A DNA stretch of 64,000 nucleotides, taken from the NCBI GenBank assembly GCA_022709755.1, contig JAKLIF010000005.1, positions 62,001 through 126,000 on the forward strand. The letters run 5' to 3'. Under the pieces are notes generated by a model. The model did not search any database. It had not been told where the DNA came from and was given only the letters and a program-made list of their open reading frames with translations. The translations under genes and the position numbers were made by a program. Below, piece after piece: positions 1 through 7,361 of this stretch; position 1 is the first letter of the stretch; each line of letters starts with the position of its first letter. The DNA is from Elusimicrobiota bacterium. GTDB taxonomy: Bacteria > Elusimicrobiota > Elusimicrobia > FEN-1173 > JAKLIF01.

Positions 1-1056
1 AAAGCCTTCTTCAAAAAGTACAAATTTTTGGTCATGGGGGGCGCCTTCGTCCTGATCGGCATCGGGATGTGGGGGGGCATCAAGATATTCAGAGGGATCT
101 CCAAAGCCAAGGAGGCCATGGATCAACAAAAAACCGGCGGATCGCAGGAAGCCGTGGCGGTCAACGTTCTGGAGGTCAAGCAGGACCGCTTTCAAGACAC
201 CCTTCACGCCGTCGGGACCATCGCGGGGGGATCGGAGATTGAACTCCGGTTCGAAGTGGAGGGGATGATCGAAAACTTCGATTTCCGCGAGGGCGACAAA
301 GTGAGGAAAGGCGAAATCATCGCGCGGTTGAACCAACGGGACTCCTACCTGAAGATGAAACGGGCCGAGTTGGAATTGGACCAATATGAGAAGCTCTATG
401 CGATCGGCGGGGTGGCCCGGTCCAAACTGGAGGAGACCCGCCTGGCGGCGGATCTCGCCCGATCGGACCTGGAAAAAACGATCATCCGCGGACCGCGCGA
501 CGGGATCATCGGAGACAAGGACGCCGAAGTCGGCGAATTCGTCAGCCCGACCCGAAAGATCGCCACGCTGGTGAACATTGAAACGGTCCTGGTTCGTGTC
601 GGCATCATCGAGAAGGAGATCGACAAGATATTCCCGGGCCAAAAAGTGGTCTTGACCGTGGACACCTATCCTGGCGTCGAGTTCACCGGCAAGGTGGAGA
701 ACATCTCTCCGTTGGTCCAAGGGACGAGCAAGACGCTGACCGTGGAAGGACGTCTCGACAACGAGGGAGGCCTGTTGCTCCCCGGCATGTTCGCCCGAAC
801 CCGCATCACCATCTTTGAGGAAGAGAACACCATCGCGATCCCCAATGACGCGCTTGAAAAGACGCAAGCCGGTTATCGCCTCTACGTCGTCAACAAGGAT
901 AACAAAGCCGAAGGGCGCAACGTGGAGGTGGGATATATTTCCACGCAATTTTCCCAGATTCTGAAGGGGCTGGCGCCGGGGGAGCGCGTGATCATCCAGA
1001 AACCCCAGGATCTGAAAGACGGCTCGCCGGTCAAAGTGATTGAAGTCCAGAAATAA
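1..1056 (+). CDS. RND/HlyD-family periplasmic adaptor (membrane fusion protein), 5' end missing
   Basis: The reading frame is open from the first base of the window, so the true start lies upstream; the first visible ATG (28) falls inside the membrane anchor. A hydrophobic segment (about residues 10-30 of the visible part) is followed by a biotinyl-lipoyl-like half (EGMIENFDFREGDKVRKGE), a short helical hairpin, the second lipoyl half (RGPRDGIIGDKDAEVGEFV), and beta-barrel and membrane-proximal domains ending at VKVIEVQK. This order is that of AcrA/MexA-type adaptors, which link an inner-membrane RND pump to a TolC channel across the periplasm. The hairpin is short, about 50 residues. It is the only adaptor visible in the window, so it may serve the two RND permeases and TolC protein encoded 8-18 kb downstream; that link is inferred. 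It is separated from the next gene by 84 nt holding a TATAAT hexamer (1094-1099) without a good -35. Confidence 0.93.
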   Translation, partial: KAFFKKYKFLVMGGAFVLIGIGMWGGIKIFRGISKAKEAMDQQKTGGSQEAVAVNVLEVKQDRFQDTLHAVGTIAGGSEIELRFEVEGMIENFDFREGDKVRKGEIIARLNQRDSYLKMKRAELELDQYEKLYAIGGVARSKLEETRLAADLARSDLEKTIIRGPRDGIIGDKDAEVGEFVSPTRKIATLVNIETVLVRVGIIEKEIDKIFPGQKVVLTVDTYPGVEFTGKVENISPLVQGTSKTLTVEGRLDNEGGLLLPGMFARTRITIFEEENTIAIPNDALEKTQAGYRLYVVNKDNKAEGRNVEVGYISTQFSQILKGLAPGERVIIQKPQDLKDGSPVKVIEVQK

Positions 1057-1140
1057 TGTTACGATCCGCCGAACGGATTCGCGCGATTTATTATATAATT
1101 CTCGGAGTCGACAGCAGCTCTTGCGATCGGATAAAATGAC

Positions 1141-2619
1141 ATGAAACTGAAAACTCGTTTAAGCCTCTTCACCATCCTGATGATGACGTTCGTCATCTTG
1201 GGGACCAGCATCTCGACAGTCTACTTCCTGCGCCTGATGTTGTTCGATGAAATCCGCAACACGCAAAAGAACGTTTTAAACAACTTCCGAAAAGTCTGTG
1301 AGGAGGCCCTCCTCACTCACGACGACGTCCTCCTCCTCAACTACATCAACTCCCTGAAGAAGACGGTCCCCGGGCTGGTCTATGCCGTTTTCGTCGACAT
1401 CGACAGACAGTTGGTCGTTGGAGGGAGAAGCGATGATGCATTCTCCCAGATCTTCCCTTCCTTCGAACAGGCCAAGATCCTTAACAACGCGGAGGACAAG
1501 GTCGAACTGAACACCTACCGAACCCACGAGAACGCCGAAGTGCTCGATGTCGCCACGCGCGTCGTGCTGGACGGCCAGCCTTACGGCGTGGCCCGCGTCG
1601 GGATCCTGCAGGCCGTGATCGAGGCCTCGGTGCAGGAAAGGACCCGACAGGTCCAGAGGATCGTGCTGCTCGTCTCCGGCGTGGCATTCACCGTCGGAAT
1701 CTTGATCGCCCTGTTCATGGCCGGACAGATCACACAACCGATCCACCTCCTGGCCCAAGGGGCGAAATCCATCGGGGATGGGAACTTGGACACCCAGATC
1801 GACATCCAACGCGACGACGAAATAGGCCTTCTGGCCAACGAATTCAACATCATGGCGGTGAAGCTCAAAGAATTGGATCAATTGAAGGACGACTTCGTTT
1901 CCAGCGTTTCGCACGAGCTCCGATCCCCGTTATCGGCCATTTCGGGCTACGTGGAACTCCTGACGACGAAACCCCTGGAGCAGATCGCCGTCGAAAAACG
2001 CACCAAGGCTTTCAACATCATCCAAGAGAGCACCTCGCGCCTGACCCAGTTCATCAACGACATCTTGGACGTGGCCAAGATCAAATCCGGTCGGGTCGAG
2101 ATCCGGAAGGGACCGTTCAACGTGAAACAGGCGGGCGAAGACCTCCTGGCGCTGTTCGCGCCCCTCTTCGACAAAAAGAAGATCCAATCGTTCTCCTATA
2201 TCAAAGATTCGATCCCCATCGTGCAAGCCGATGAAGAGAAGGTCAAACAAGTCATCACGAACCTCATCAGCAACGCATATAAGTTTACCCCGGAAGGCGG
2301 CGCCATCAGCATCTCCGCGAACGAAGACAATGCGGGCAACGTGGTGATCAGCGTGAGCGACACGGGGATCGGGATACCCAAAGACTATTTATCGCAGGTC
2401 TTCGAGCGGTTCAAGCAAGTGCCGGGAGCCCGAGAGAAGATCGGCGGACCCAAGGGAACAGGCCTCGGTTTGGCCATCGCCAAAGGGATCGTGGAGTCCC
2501 ACGGCGGGAAGATCTGGGTCGAGAGCGAGATGGGGAAAGGAAGCACATTCCGTTTCACCCTGCCGAAAGCCTCCTCCACCTCGGGGAAAGAAACATCCGC
2601 AGCGAAACTGTTCGGTTAA
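1141..2619 (+). CDS. Membrane sensor histidine kinase (periplasmic sensor, HAMP, HisKA, HATPase)
   Basis: The 492-residue protein has an N-terminal membrane helix (about 10-33), a periplasmic sensor of about 135 residues that looks like a single Cache/PAS-type domain, and a second membrane helix (about 173-195). These are followed by HAMP (about 196-245) and a HisKA domain with phospho-acceptor His258 in [10 protein letters not shown]. The catalytic domain has the N box ([16 protein letters not shown]), G1 (DTGIGI) and G2 ([18 protein letters not shown]). It should autophosphorylate on His258 and pass phosphate to one of the regulators directly downstream, either the GGDDF protein or the OmpR-type protein. 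The signal sensed cannot be read from sequence. It is the first gene of a same-strand run reaching 6911. No strong ribosome binding site precedes the ATG, but the first membrane helix supports this start. Confidence 0.95.
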   Translation: MKLKTRLSLFTILMMTFVILGTSISTVYFLRLMLFDEIRNTQKNVLNNFRKVCEEALLTHDDVLLLNYINSLKKTVPGLVYAVFVDIDRQLVVGGRSDDAFSQIFPSFEQAKILNNAEDKVELNTYRTHENAEVLDVATRVVLDGQPYGVARVGILQAVIEASVQERTRQVQRIVLLVSGVAFTVGILIALFMAGQITQPIHLLAQGAKSIGDGNLDTQIDIQRDDEIGLLANEFNIMAVKLKELDQLKDDFVSSVSHELRSPLSAISGYVELLTTKPLEQIAVEKRTKAFNIIQESTSRLTQFINDILDVAKIKSGRVEIRKGPFNVKQAGEDLLALFAPLFDKKKIQSFSYIKDSIPIVQADEEKVKQVITNLISNAYKFTPEGGAISISANEDNAGNVVISVSDTGIGIPKDYLSQVFERFKQVPGAREKIGGPKGTGLGLAIAKGIVESHGGKIWVESEMGKGSTFRFTLPKASSTSGKETSAAKLFG

Positions 2620-2661
2620 TGCCACTCCTGTGACATTGGCTTTGCGCCTCCGTGAACCATC

Positions 2662-3627
2662 ATGACTCCTAAACCCAACGCACCGACCGTTCTCGTCATC
2701 GACGATGAGGTCAACATCGCGAATTTCATCAAGGATTTTCTGGAAGAGAACGGCTACAAGGTGATCATGGCTCACACCGGCGGGGAGGGGCTGCGCATGG
2801 CCACCGAGTTTTTGCCGGACACGATCCTTCTCGACGTTGAACTACCCGACACCGACGGATACACTCTCTGCCGCACCATGCGGCAAACACTCTCCCTCCG
2901 GAACAAACCCATCCTTCTGCTCACGGTACGCAACGACCAACAGAACGAGATCACCGGGTTGAGAGCCGGAGCGGACGACTATCTGACGAAACCGATCAAC
3001 ACCTCCCGCCTGTTGGTTCGGTTGGACACGGCCATCCACCGCAACATCCGCGAGTTGGATGCCAATCCTCTGACCCATCTTCCGGGGAACGCCAGCATCG
3101 TCCAAGAGATCGAACGCCGGATCCAATCTGGGGAACCCTTCGGCGTCCTCTACGCGGACCTGAACAACTTCAAAGCCTTCAACGATCAATATGGGTTCTT
3201 GAGGGGAGACCAGGCGATCCGCCTGGCGGCGCAGACGATCGTTTCCGGCGTGGAAGACCACGTCGAAAAAGGCGCGGGTTTCGTGGGGCATATCGGTGGA
3301 GACGATTTCGTGATCGTGGTCCCCGGCCCTCTGGTTGAAAAATCCTGCGAGGGGATCATCAGCCGCTTCGACCAGATGATCCCGCAACTCTATGACGAGA
3401 CGGACCGAAAACAGGGATTCATCCTGGGGAAAACGCGCCAAGGCCAATCCATCGAATTTCCCATCATGGGGATCGCCTTGGTGGCTATCACGAACCGGGA
3501 CAGGACGTTCAACCATCCCGGTGAGATCAGTTCCCTGGCGAGCGAACTGAAGAAACTGGCCAAGGCCAGCCCGAAGAGCACCTACGTCATGGACCGACGC
3601 CGGTCCGACCGGCCTCCTCAACCATGA
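2662..3627 (+). CDS. Response regulator with GGDDF diguanylate-cyclase-like output domain
   Basis: The 321-residue protein has an N-terminal receiver domain with the acidic pair D14/D15, phospho-acceptor D58 (ILLDVELPD) and Lys in LTKPIN. It is followed by a GGDEF-family domain (about 135-300). The metal-binding region VLYADLNNFKAFNDQYG and the following GD match active cyclases. The signature reads GGDDF (212-216) instead of GGDEF/GGEEF, a conservative change that leaves an acid at the position needed for Mg2+ and GTP chemistry. No RxxD inhibitory site is visible just before it. Cyclic-di-GMP synthesis is therefore possible but not certain; alternatively it is a GTP-binding or scaffold domain. 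It lies 42 nt after the kinase and overlaps the next gene by 4 nt (ATGA), so co-translation is likely. Confidence 0.88.
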   Translation: MTPKPNAPTVLVIDDEVNIANFIKDFLEENGYKVIMAHTGGEGLRMATEFLPDTILLDVELPDTDGYTLCRTMRQTLSLRNKPILLLTVRNDQQNEITGLRAGADDYLTKPINTSRLLVRLDTAIHRNIRELDANPLTHLPGNASIVQEIERRIQSGEPFGVLYADLNNFKAFNDQYGFLRGDQAIRLAAQTIVSGVEDHVEKGAGFVGHIGGDDFVIVVPGPLVEKSCEGIISRFDQMIPQLYDETDRKQGFILGKTRQGQSIEFPIMGIALVAITNRDRTFNHPGEISSLASELKKLAKASPKSTYVMDRRRSDRPPQP

Positions 3628-4304
3628 AGAGAAAAATCCTCGTCGTCGACGACGATATCCAACTCTGCCAACTGACCTCCGACATCCTGGAAGAACACGG
3701 CTACCAGGTCTTCGCCGCCCACAACACCGACGACGCCTTCAAAAAGGTCTACGAACACACTCCCGACCTGATCGTCCTGGACATCTGGCTTCCCAGCATC
3801 GGTGGGCTTGAATTTTGCCGCCAGATCCGGAACGACGCGCAGACACGGGCCATCCCGATCATCATGCTCACGGTCCAGGACAAAGAGATGGACAAGGTCA
3901 TCGGACTGGAGATGGGAGCCGACGATTATGTCACGAAACCGTTCGGACAACGGGAACTTCTGGCCCGGATCAAGGCGGTCCTCCGCCGGGTGGAACGGGG
4001 ACTGGCTGAAAACAAGGTTTTGAAGTCCGGGGATTTGATCCTCGACATGGACAAACACACGGTCACCGTCAAGAACAGGCTGGTTCCGATGACCCCGAAG
4101 GAATTCGACCTATTGGCGATGATGCTTCAGAACAAGCGGAAAGCCCTGAACCGGCAGAATCTCCTCACGGCCGTCTGGGGATACGATGCCCCGGGCAGCA
4201 CCGGTACCATCGACGTGCACATCCGACATCTGCGCAAGAAACTACAGAGCCATGGGGCCAAGATCAAGACCGTCCTGGGATTTGGTTACCGGTTCGATGG
4301 CTAA
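3624..4304 (+). CDS. OmpR/PhoB-family DNA-binding response regulator
   Basis: The 226-residue protein has a receiver domain (about 1-120) with D10/D11 and phospho-acceptor D53 (LIVLDIWLP), the conserved Thr (IMLTVQD) and Lys (VTKPFG). A winged-helix Trans_reg_C domain follows (about 130-226), with typical signatures MTPKEFDLLAMML, TAVWGYD and VDVHIRHLRKKL-like text (here TIDVHIRHLRKKL). It should bind direct-repeat DNA as a dimer when phosphorylated, most likely by the kinase at 1141. The start overlaps the previous stop by 4 nt and its own end overlaps the following gene by 8 nt. This argues for a single transcript and tight stoichiometry. The nearest candidate targets are the adaptor and efflux genes, but that is inference. 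Confidence 0.96.
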   Translation: MKRKILVVDDDIQLCQLTSDILEEHGYQVFAAHNTDDAFKKVYEHTPDLIVLDIWLPSIGGLEFCRQIRNDAQTRAIPIIMLTVQDKEMDKVIGLEMGADDYVTKPFGQRELLARIKAVLRRVERGLAENKVLKSGDLILDMDKHTVTVKNRLVPMTPKEFDLLAMMLQNKRKALNRQNLLTAVWGYDAPGSTGTIDVHIRHLRKKLQSHGAKIKTVLGFGYRFDG

Positions 4305-5508
4305 CCCCGCGTCCATCCCCAGTCCGGTCACGGCCCACCCCTCTCCCCAGGACCCCCTTCAACGCGTCTCTCCCGTCCTCGCGGGAGTCGCCGACAGTTT
4401 TCCGGCGAGAATCCTCGTGGTCGACGATGAAGTCACCTCCCGTGAACTCTGCGTCGATTTTCTGGAAGAACCGAACCACACCCTTGACACCGCGCCCAAC
4501 GGGCAGGAAGCCCTGGATCTCCTCAAGAAGTCGAACTATCACCTCATCCTCTCCGACATCAACATGCCCATCATCGACGGCCTTCAACTCCTGAAAACCG
4601 TCAAATCCCAATATCCCGACACCGAGGTCATCCTCATCACGGCCTACGGCGGCCTCCAGTCGGCCCTCGAAGCCCTTCGGAACGGGGCCTACGACTACAT
4701 CACCAAACCGTTCACGCGGGACGTTTTACGCGCCGTCGTGCGGCGTTGCCTGGAAAAACAAAAACTCTCCGAACAGCTCAAAAACACACAGAACGAACTG
4801 ATCAAAAAGGAAAAATTGGCCGCCGTCGGCTCCATGGCCGGATGGCTGGCCCACCGGATGAGAAACCCCTTGAATGTCATCCTCATGTGCTCCCAATATC
4901 TCATCACGAAGTTCACGGAAAAAGACGAACGCCAGGAAGTGGCGCGCGCCATCGAAGACAAGGTCAAGATCCTGGAAAAGATGACCCGTGACTTCATTGA
5001 ATTCTCAAGGTCTTACCAACCGTCGTTGTCAATGGAAAATCTCCACAAGACTCTCGACAAGGTCATCCTCTCCTGCGCTTCCCGCGCCAAGATACTGGGG
5101 ACGACCGTCCAAAAGGTGTTCGATCCCGGCATCACCTCCATCCCCATGGATGCCGATCTGATGGAAGAAGTCTTTTCCAACATCATCGACAACGCGACGG
5201 AAACCATCGGCGAGAAGGCGGACCAACAGGGGACCGTCAAAGTAATCCGAGTCAGGACATCCCTCCAATCGGATCGGGCCCACATCGAGATCACCAACTC
5301 CGGGGACCCCCTGAAACCGGATCTCTGGGAGAAGATCTTCGAACCTTTTTTCACCACCAAGGAGGGGGGCACAGGACTGGGTCTGGCCATCGCGCGACGC
5401 GTCGTGGAGAGCCATGGCGGACGCATCTCCGTCCGATCGTCCGACCCCGAAGGATGGACCAGTTTTCTCATCGAACTCCCTCTCCACAAGAAAGAGATGA
5501 AACCATGA
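4297..5508 (+). CDS. Cytoplasmic REC-histidine kinase hybrid
   Basis: I place the start at ATG 4297 (403 residues, MANPASIPSP), 8 nt inside the upstream stop region; an earlier in-frame ATG at 4186 would sit deep inside the previous gene. A receiver domain (about 37-155) carries D43/D44, phospho-acceptor D87 (ILSDINMPI) and K137. A linker helix leads to a HisKA-like segment with His186 and an HATPase domain ([37 protein letters not shown]). There are no membrane helices or PAS domains. The H box reads AHRMRNPLN: the acidic residue that usually follows the His is Arg, so kinase or phosphatase balance may differ. NtrB-like kinases often sit beside NtrC-type activators, and this gene overlaps such a gene by 4 nt, so the activator is its probable partner. 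Confidence 0.92.
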   Translation: MANPASIPSPVTAHPSPQDPLQRVSPVLAGVADSFPARILVVDDEVTSRELCVDFLEEPNHTLDTAPNGQEALDLLKKSNYHLILSDINMPIIDGLQLLKTVKSQYPDTEVILITAYGGLQSALEALRNGAYDYITKPFTRDVLRAVVRRCLEKQKLSEQLKNTQNELIKKEKLAAVGSMAGWLAHRMRNPLNVILMCSQYLITKFTEKDERQEVARAIEDKVKILEKMTRDFIEFSRSYQPSLSMENLHKTLDKVILSCASRAKILGTTVQKVFDPGITSIPMDADLMEEVFSNIIDNATETIGEKADQQGTVKVIRVRTSLQSDRAHIEITNSGDPLKPDLWEKIFEPFFTTKEGGTGLGLAIARRVVESHGGRISVRSSDPEGWTSFLIELPLHKKEMKP

Positions 5509-6911
5509 AAGAATCCACCGAGTTTCGAATCCTCGTCGTCGACGATGAACCCAATGTCGGGATGATCTTCCACCGCATCCTGGGGGACGAAGGGTATGAA
5601 GTTGTCTCAGCCACCACCGGAGAGGAATGCCTTCGGGCCATCGCGTCACAGACCCCCGATCTGGTGTTCATGGACATCCGGATGCCGGGGATCACGGGAC
5701 TGGAGACGCTCCGGCGACTCCGCCAGACGCACCCGCTCCTCCCCGTGATCATGATGACGGCCTATCAGACCATCCCGTCCGCCCTGGAGAGCATGAAACT
5801 GGGCGCCTACGACTATCTCGTCAAACCGCTGGAGGCGGATCGGCTCAAGGCCATCGTGAAGCAGTCCCTGGAAATCCGCAACATGTTCCAGACCGCCAAA
5901 CCGACCGGGATAGACAGGGTCGAGCAGACTTTCGTCAACGTCGAAACGGCCTCGGACATCATCGCCGAGAGCGAGGAGATGAAAGAAGTGATTCAGCTGG
6001 TCGACAAAGTCTCTCCGACGAACCTGACCGTCCTCATCCTCGGCGAAAGCGGGACAGGGAAGGAAGTATTCGCGCGACACATCCACAAGAACAGCCCCCG
6101 GTGCGACAAACCTTTCGTGGTGGTGGATTGCGCCGCGCTCCCCGAATCGCTCATCGAGAGCGAACTCTTCGGTTATGAGAAGGGCGCTTTCACGGGAGCC
6201 GACAGTTCCAAACCCGGGAAATTCGAATCTGCAAACACCGGCACACTCTTCCTCGATGAGATCGGGAATCTGCCCGCGACCACCCAAGCCAAACTTCTGC
6301 GTTTCCTCCAAGAACCTGTCGTCGAACGCTTGGGGGGGACCAAGGGCCCGAAAGCCATCGACGTGCGCGTCCTGGCGGCGACCAACCTGGATTTGGAGAA
6401 AGCCGTTTCGGAAGGACGTTTTCGTGAAGACCTCTTCCACCGACTGAAAGTCTTTCAAATCATCCTGCCGCCGCTGAGAAAACGCGGCGGGATCGAGATC
6501 GAACGGCTGGTCGAACATTTCACCGACTCGTTCAGCAAACAGTTCAACAAGCCCAAACCCTCCCTTTCACCCGATGCTTGGAATTATCTGAAAAACTACC
6601 GCTGGCCCGGGAACATTCGGGAACTCCAGAATGCGGTTCGCAGCGCCGTTCTACTGGCCAACGACACGATCCTGCCTGAAAACCTGCCAGTCAGCATCCA
6701 GTCGACGAAACCCCCGGAAACAGCCCCCGTCGAGTCGAATCCGGCCGCTCTCAAAGACGTCCTCAAGCGCATCGAAAAAGACCATATCCTCACCACTTTA
6801 CAACGGTTCGACTGGAACAAAAAGAAAGCGGCCGAAGCGCTCGACGTCGATTATAAGACCCTCTATAACAAGATGAAGGAGTATGATATCCTCTCGAAAC
6901 CCAAGAAGTGA
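5505..6911 (+). CDS. NtrC-family sigma-54-dependent transcriptional activator
   Basis: The start at ATG 5505 overlaps the previous stop as ATGA and gives 468 residues beginning MKESTEFRILVVDDE. The order is receiver domain with phospho-acceptor D57 (VFMDIRMPG); AAA+ sigma-54 interaction domain with Walker A GESGTGKE, GAFTGA loop (ELFGYEKGAFTGAD), Walker B TLFLDEIGN and arginine-finger region (FREDLFHRLKVF); then a Fis-type HTH (KKKAAEALDVDYKTLYNKMKEY). All elements needed for ATP-driven sigma-54 open-complex formation are present. A matching -24/-12 promoter lies 35 nt downstream of the stop, so the FlgD/PorV genes at 6993-9335 are likely direct targets. An rpoN gene must lie elsewhere in the genome. 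Confidence 0.97.
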   Translation: MKESTEFRILVVDDEPNVGMIFHRILGDEGYEVVSATTGEECLRAIASQTPDLVFMDIRMPGITGLETLRRLRQTHPLLPVIMMTAYQTIPSALESMKLGAYDYLVKPLEADRLKAIVKQSLEIRNMFQTAKPTGIDRVEQTFVNVETASDIIAESEEMKEVIQLVDKVSPTNLTVLILGESGTGKEVFARHIHKNSPRCDKPFVVVDCAALPESLIESELFGYEKGAFTGADSSKPGKFESANTGTLFLDEIGNLPATTQAKLLRFLQEPVVERLGGTKGPKAIDVRVLAATNLDLEKAVSEGRFREDLFHRLKVFQIILPPLRKRGGIEIERLVEHFTDSFSKQFNKPKPSLSPDAWNYLKNYRWPGNIRELQNAVRSAVLLANDTILPENLPVSIQSTKPPETAPVESNPAALKDVLKRIEKDHILTTLQRFDWNKKKAAEALDVDYKTLYNKMKEYDILSKPKK

Positions 6912-6946
6912 GGGAGGGGGGTCTCGACGATATCGTATTCCACCCA

Positions 6947-6962
6947 TGGCATGACCGTTGCA
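6947..6962 (+). promoter_or_regulatory. Sigma-54 (RpoN) -24/-12 promoter
   Basis: TGGCATGACCGTTGCA matches the TGGCAC-N5-TTGCA pattern with only one departure, and the invariant GG (6948-6949) and GC (6960-6961) are exactly 10 nt apart. Transcription would start near 6973, giving a leader of about 20 nt with AAGGGG (6980-6985) upstream of the ATG at 6993. Its place right after a sigma-54 activator gene makes chance unlikely. No enhancer sites were identified. Confidence 0.85.
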
Positions 6963-6992
6963 TATCACTTGTAGCCGACGAAGGGGCTTCTC

Positions 6993-7358
6993 ATGAAGAA
7001 ACCGACGCGTTTTCTCGTTGCATTGTTACTGATGACCTTCCTCCAGACCCATGGAGGAGCGATGGGGAAACTCTGTGCCGCCGACGACATGAACCGGGCG
7101 CACCCCTACCCGAATCCATGGAAACCGACCCTATCGAGGAATATCCGCTTCACCAGCCTCCCCGAAACAGCCACCATCCAGATTTACACCGTCGCGGGGG
7201 CCTTGGTGCTCGAACACAAACACGATGATCCCAGCAACGGCTATTGGGACTGGGACGTCCTGAACACCCAGGGAGATCCCGTCGCCAGCGATGTCTACTT
7301 TTACGTCATCAAGAATAGCTCCGGAAAAAAAACAGGAAAACTGATCATCCAGCGATAA
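6993..7358 (+). CDS. Small secreted protein with FlgD/T9SS-type Ig-like domain
   Basis: The 121-residue protein has a Lys-rich N-terminus and hydrophobic stretch (about 6-20) forming a signal peptide. The mature part begins with YPNPWKP and continues with short beta-strands (IRFTSLPETATIQIYTVAGALV; GYWDWDVLNTQGDPVASDVYFYVIK) ending in GKLIIQR. This YPNP-to-strand layout is that of FlgD-like Ig folds and type IX secretion C-terminal sorting domains, although almost the whole protein is the domain. It could be a secreted partner of the PorV/PorQ-like protein encoded 3 nt downstream. Expression probably depends on the sigma-54 promoter just upstream. No type IX secretion core genes are visible here, so function by that pathway is inference. 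Confidence 0.8.
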   Translation: MKKPTRFLVALLLMTFLQTHGGAMGKLCAADDMNRAHPYPNPWKPTLSRNIRFTSLPETATIQIYTVAGALVLEHKHDDPSNGYWDWDVLNTQGDPVASDVYFYVIKNSSGKKTGKLIIQR

Positions 7359-7361
7359 ACC

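Noticed and set aside
1094-1099. TATAAT hexamer before the first histidine kinase
   Set aside because: The region 16-18 nt upstream has no TTGACA-like sequence, so I only mention it and do not call a promoter.
4186-4296. Upstream in-frame ATG for the REC-kinase hybrid at 4186
   Set aside because: It would add 37 residues with shadow-like composition lying fully inside the preceding regulator gene; ATG 4297 gives a normal 8-nt overlap.
6908-7228. A 106-codon plus-strand open frame over the sigma-54 promoter and the start of the Ig-like gene
   Set aside because: It overlaps the better-supported gene at 6993 with signal peptide and ribosome binding site, and its translation is His/Arg/Pro-rich without structure.
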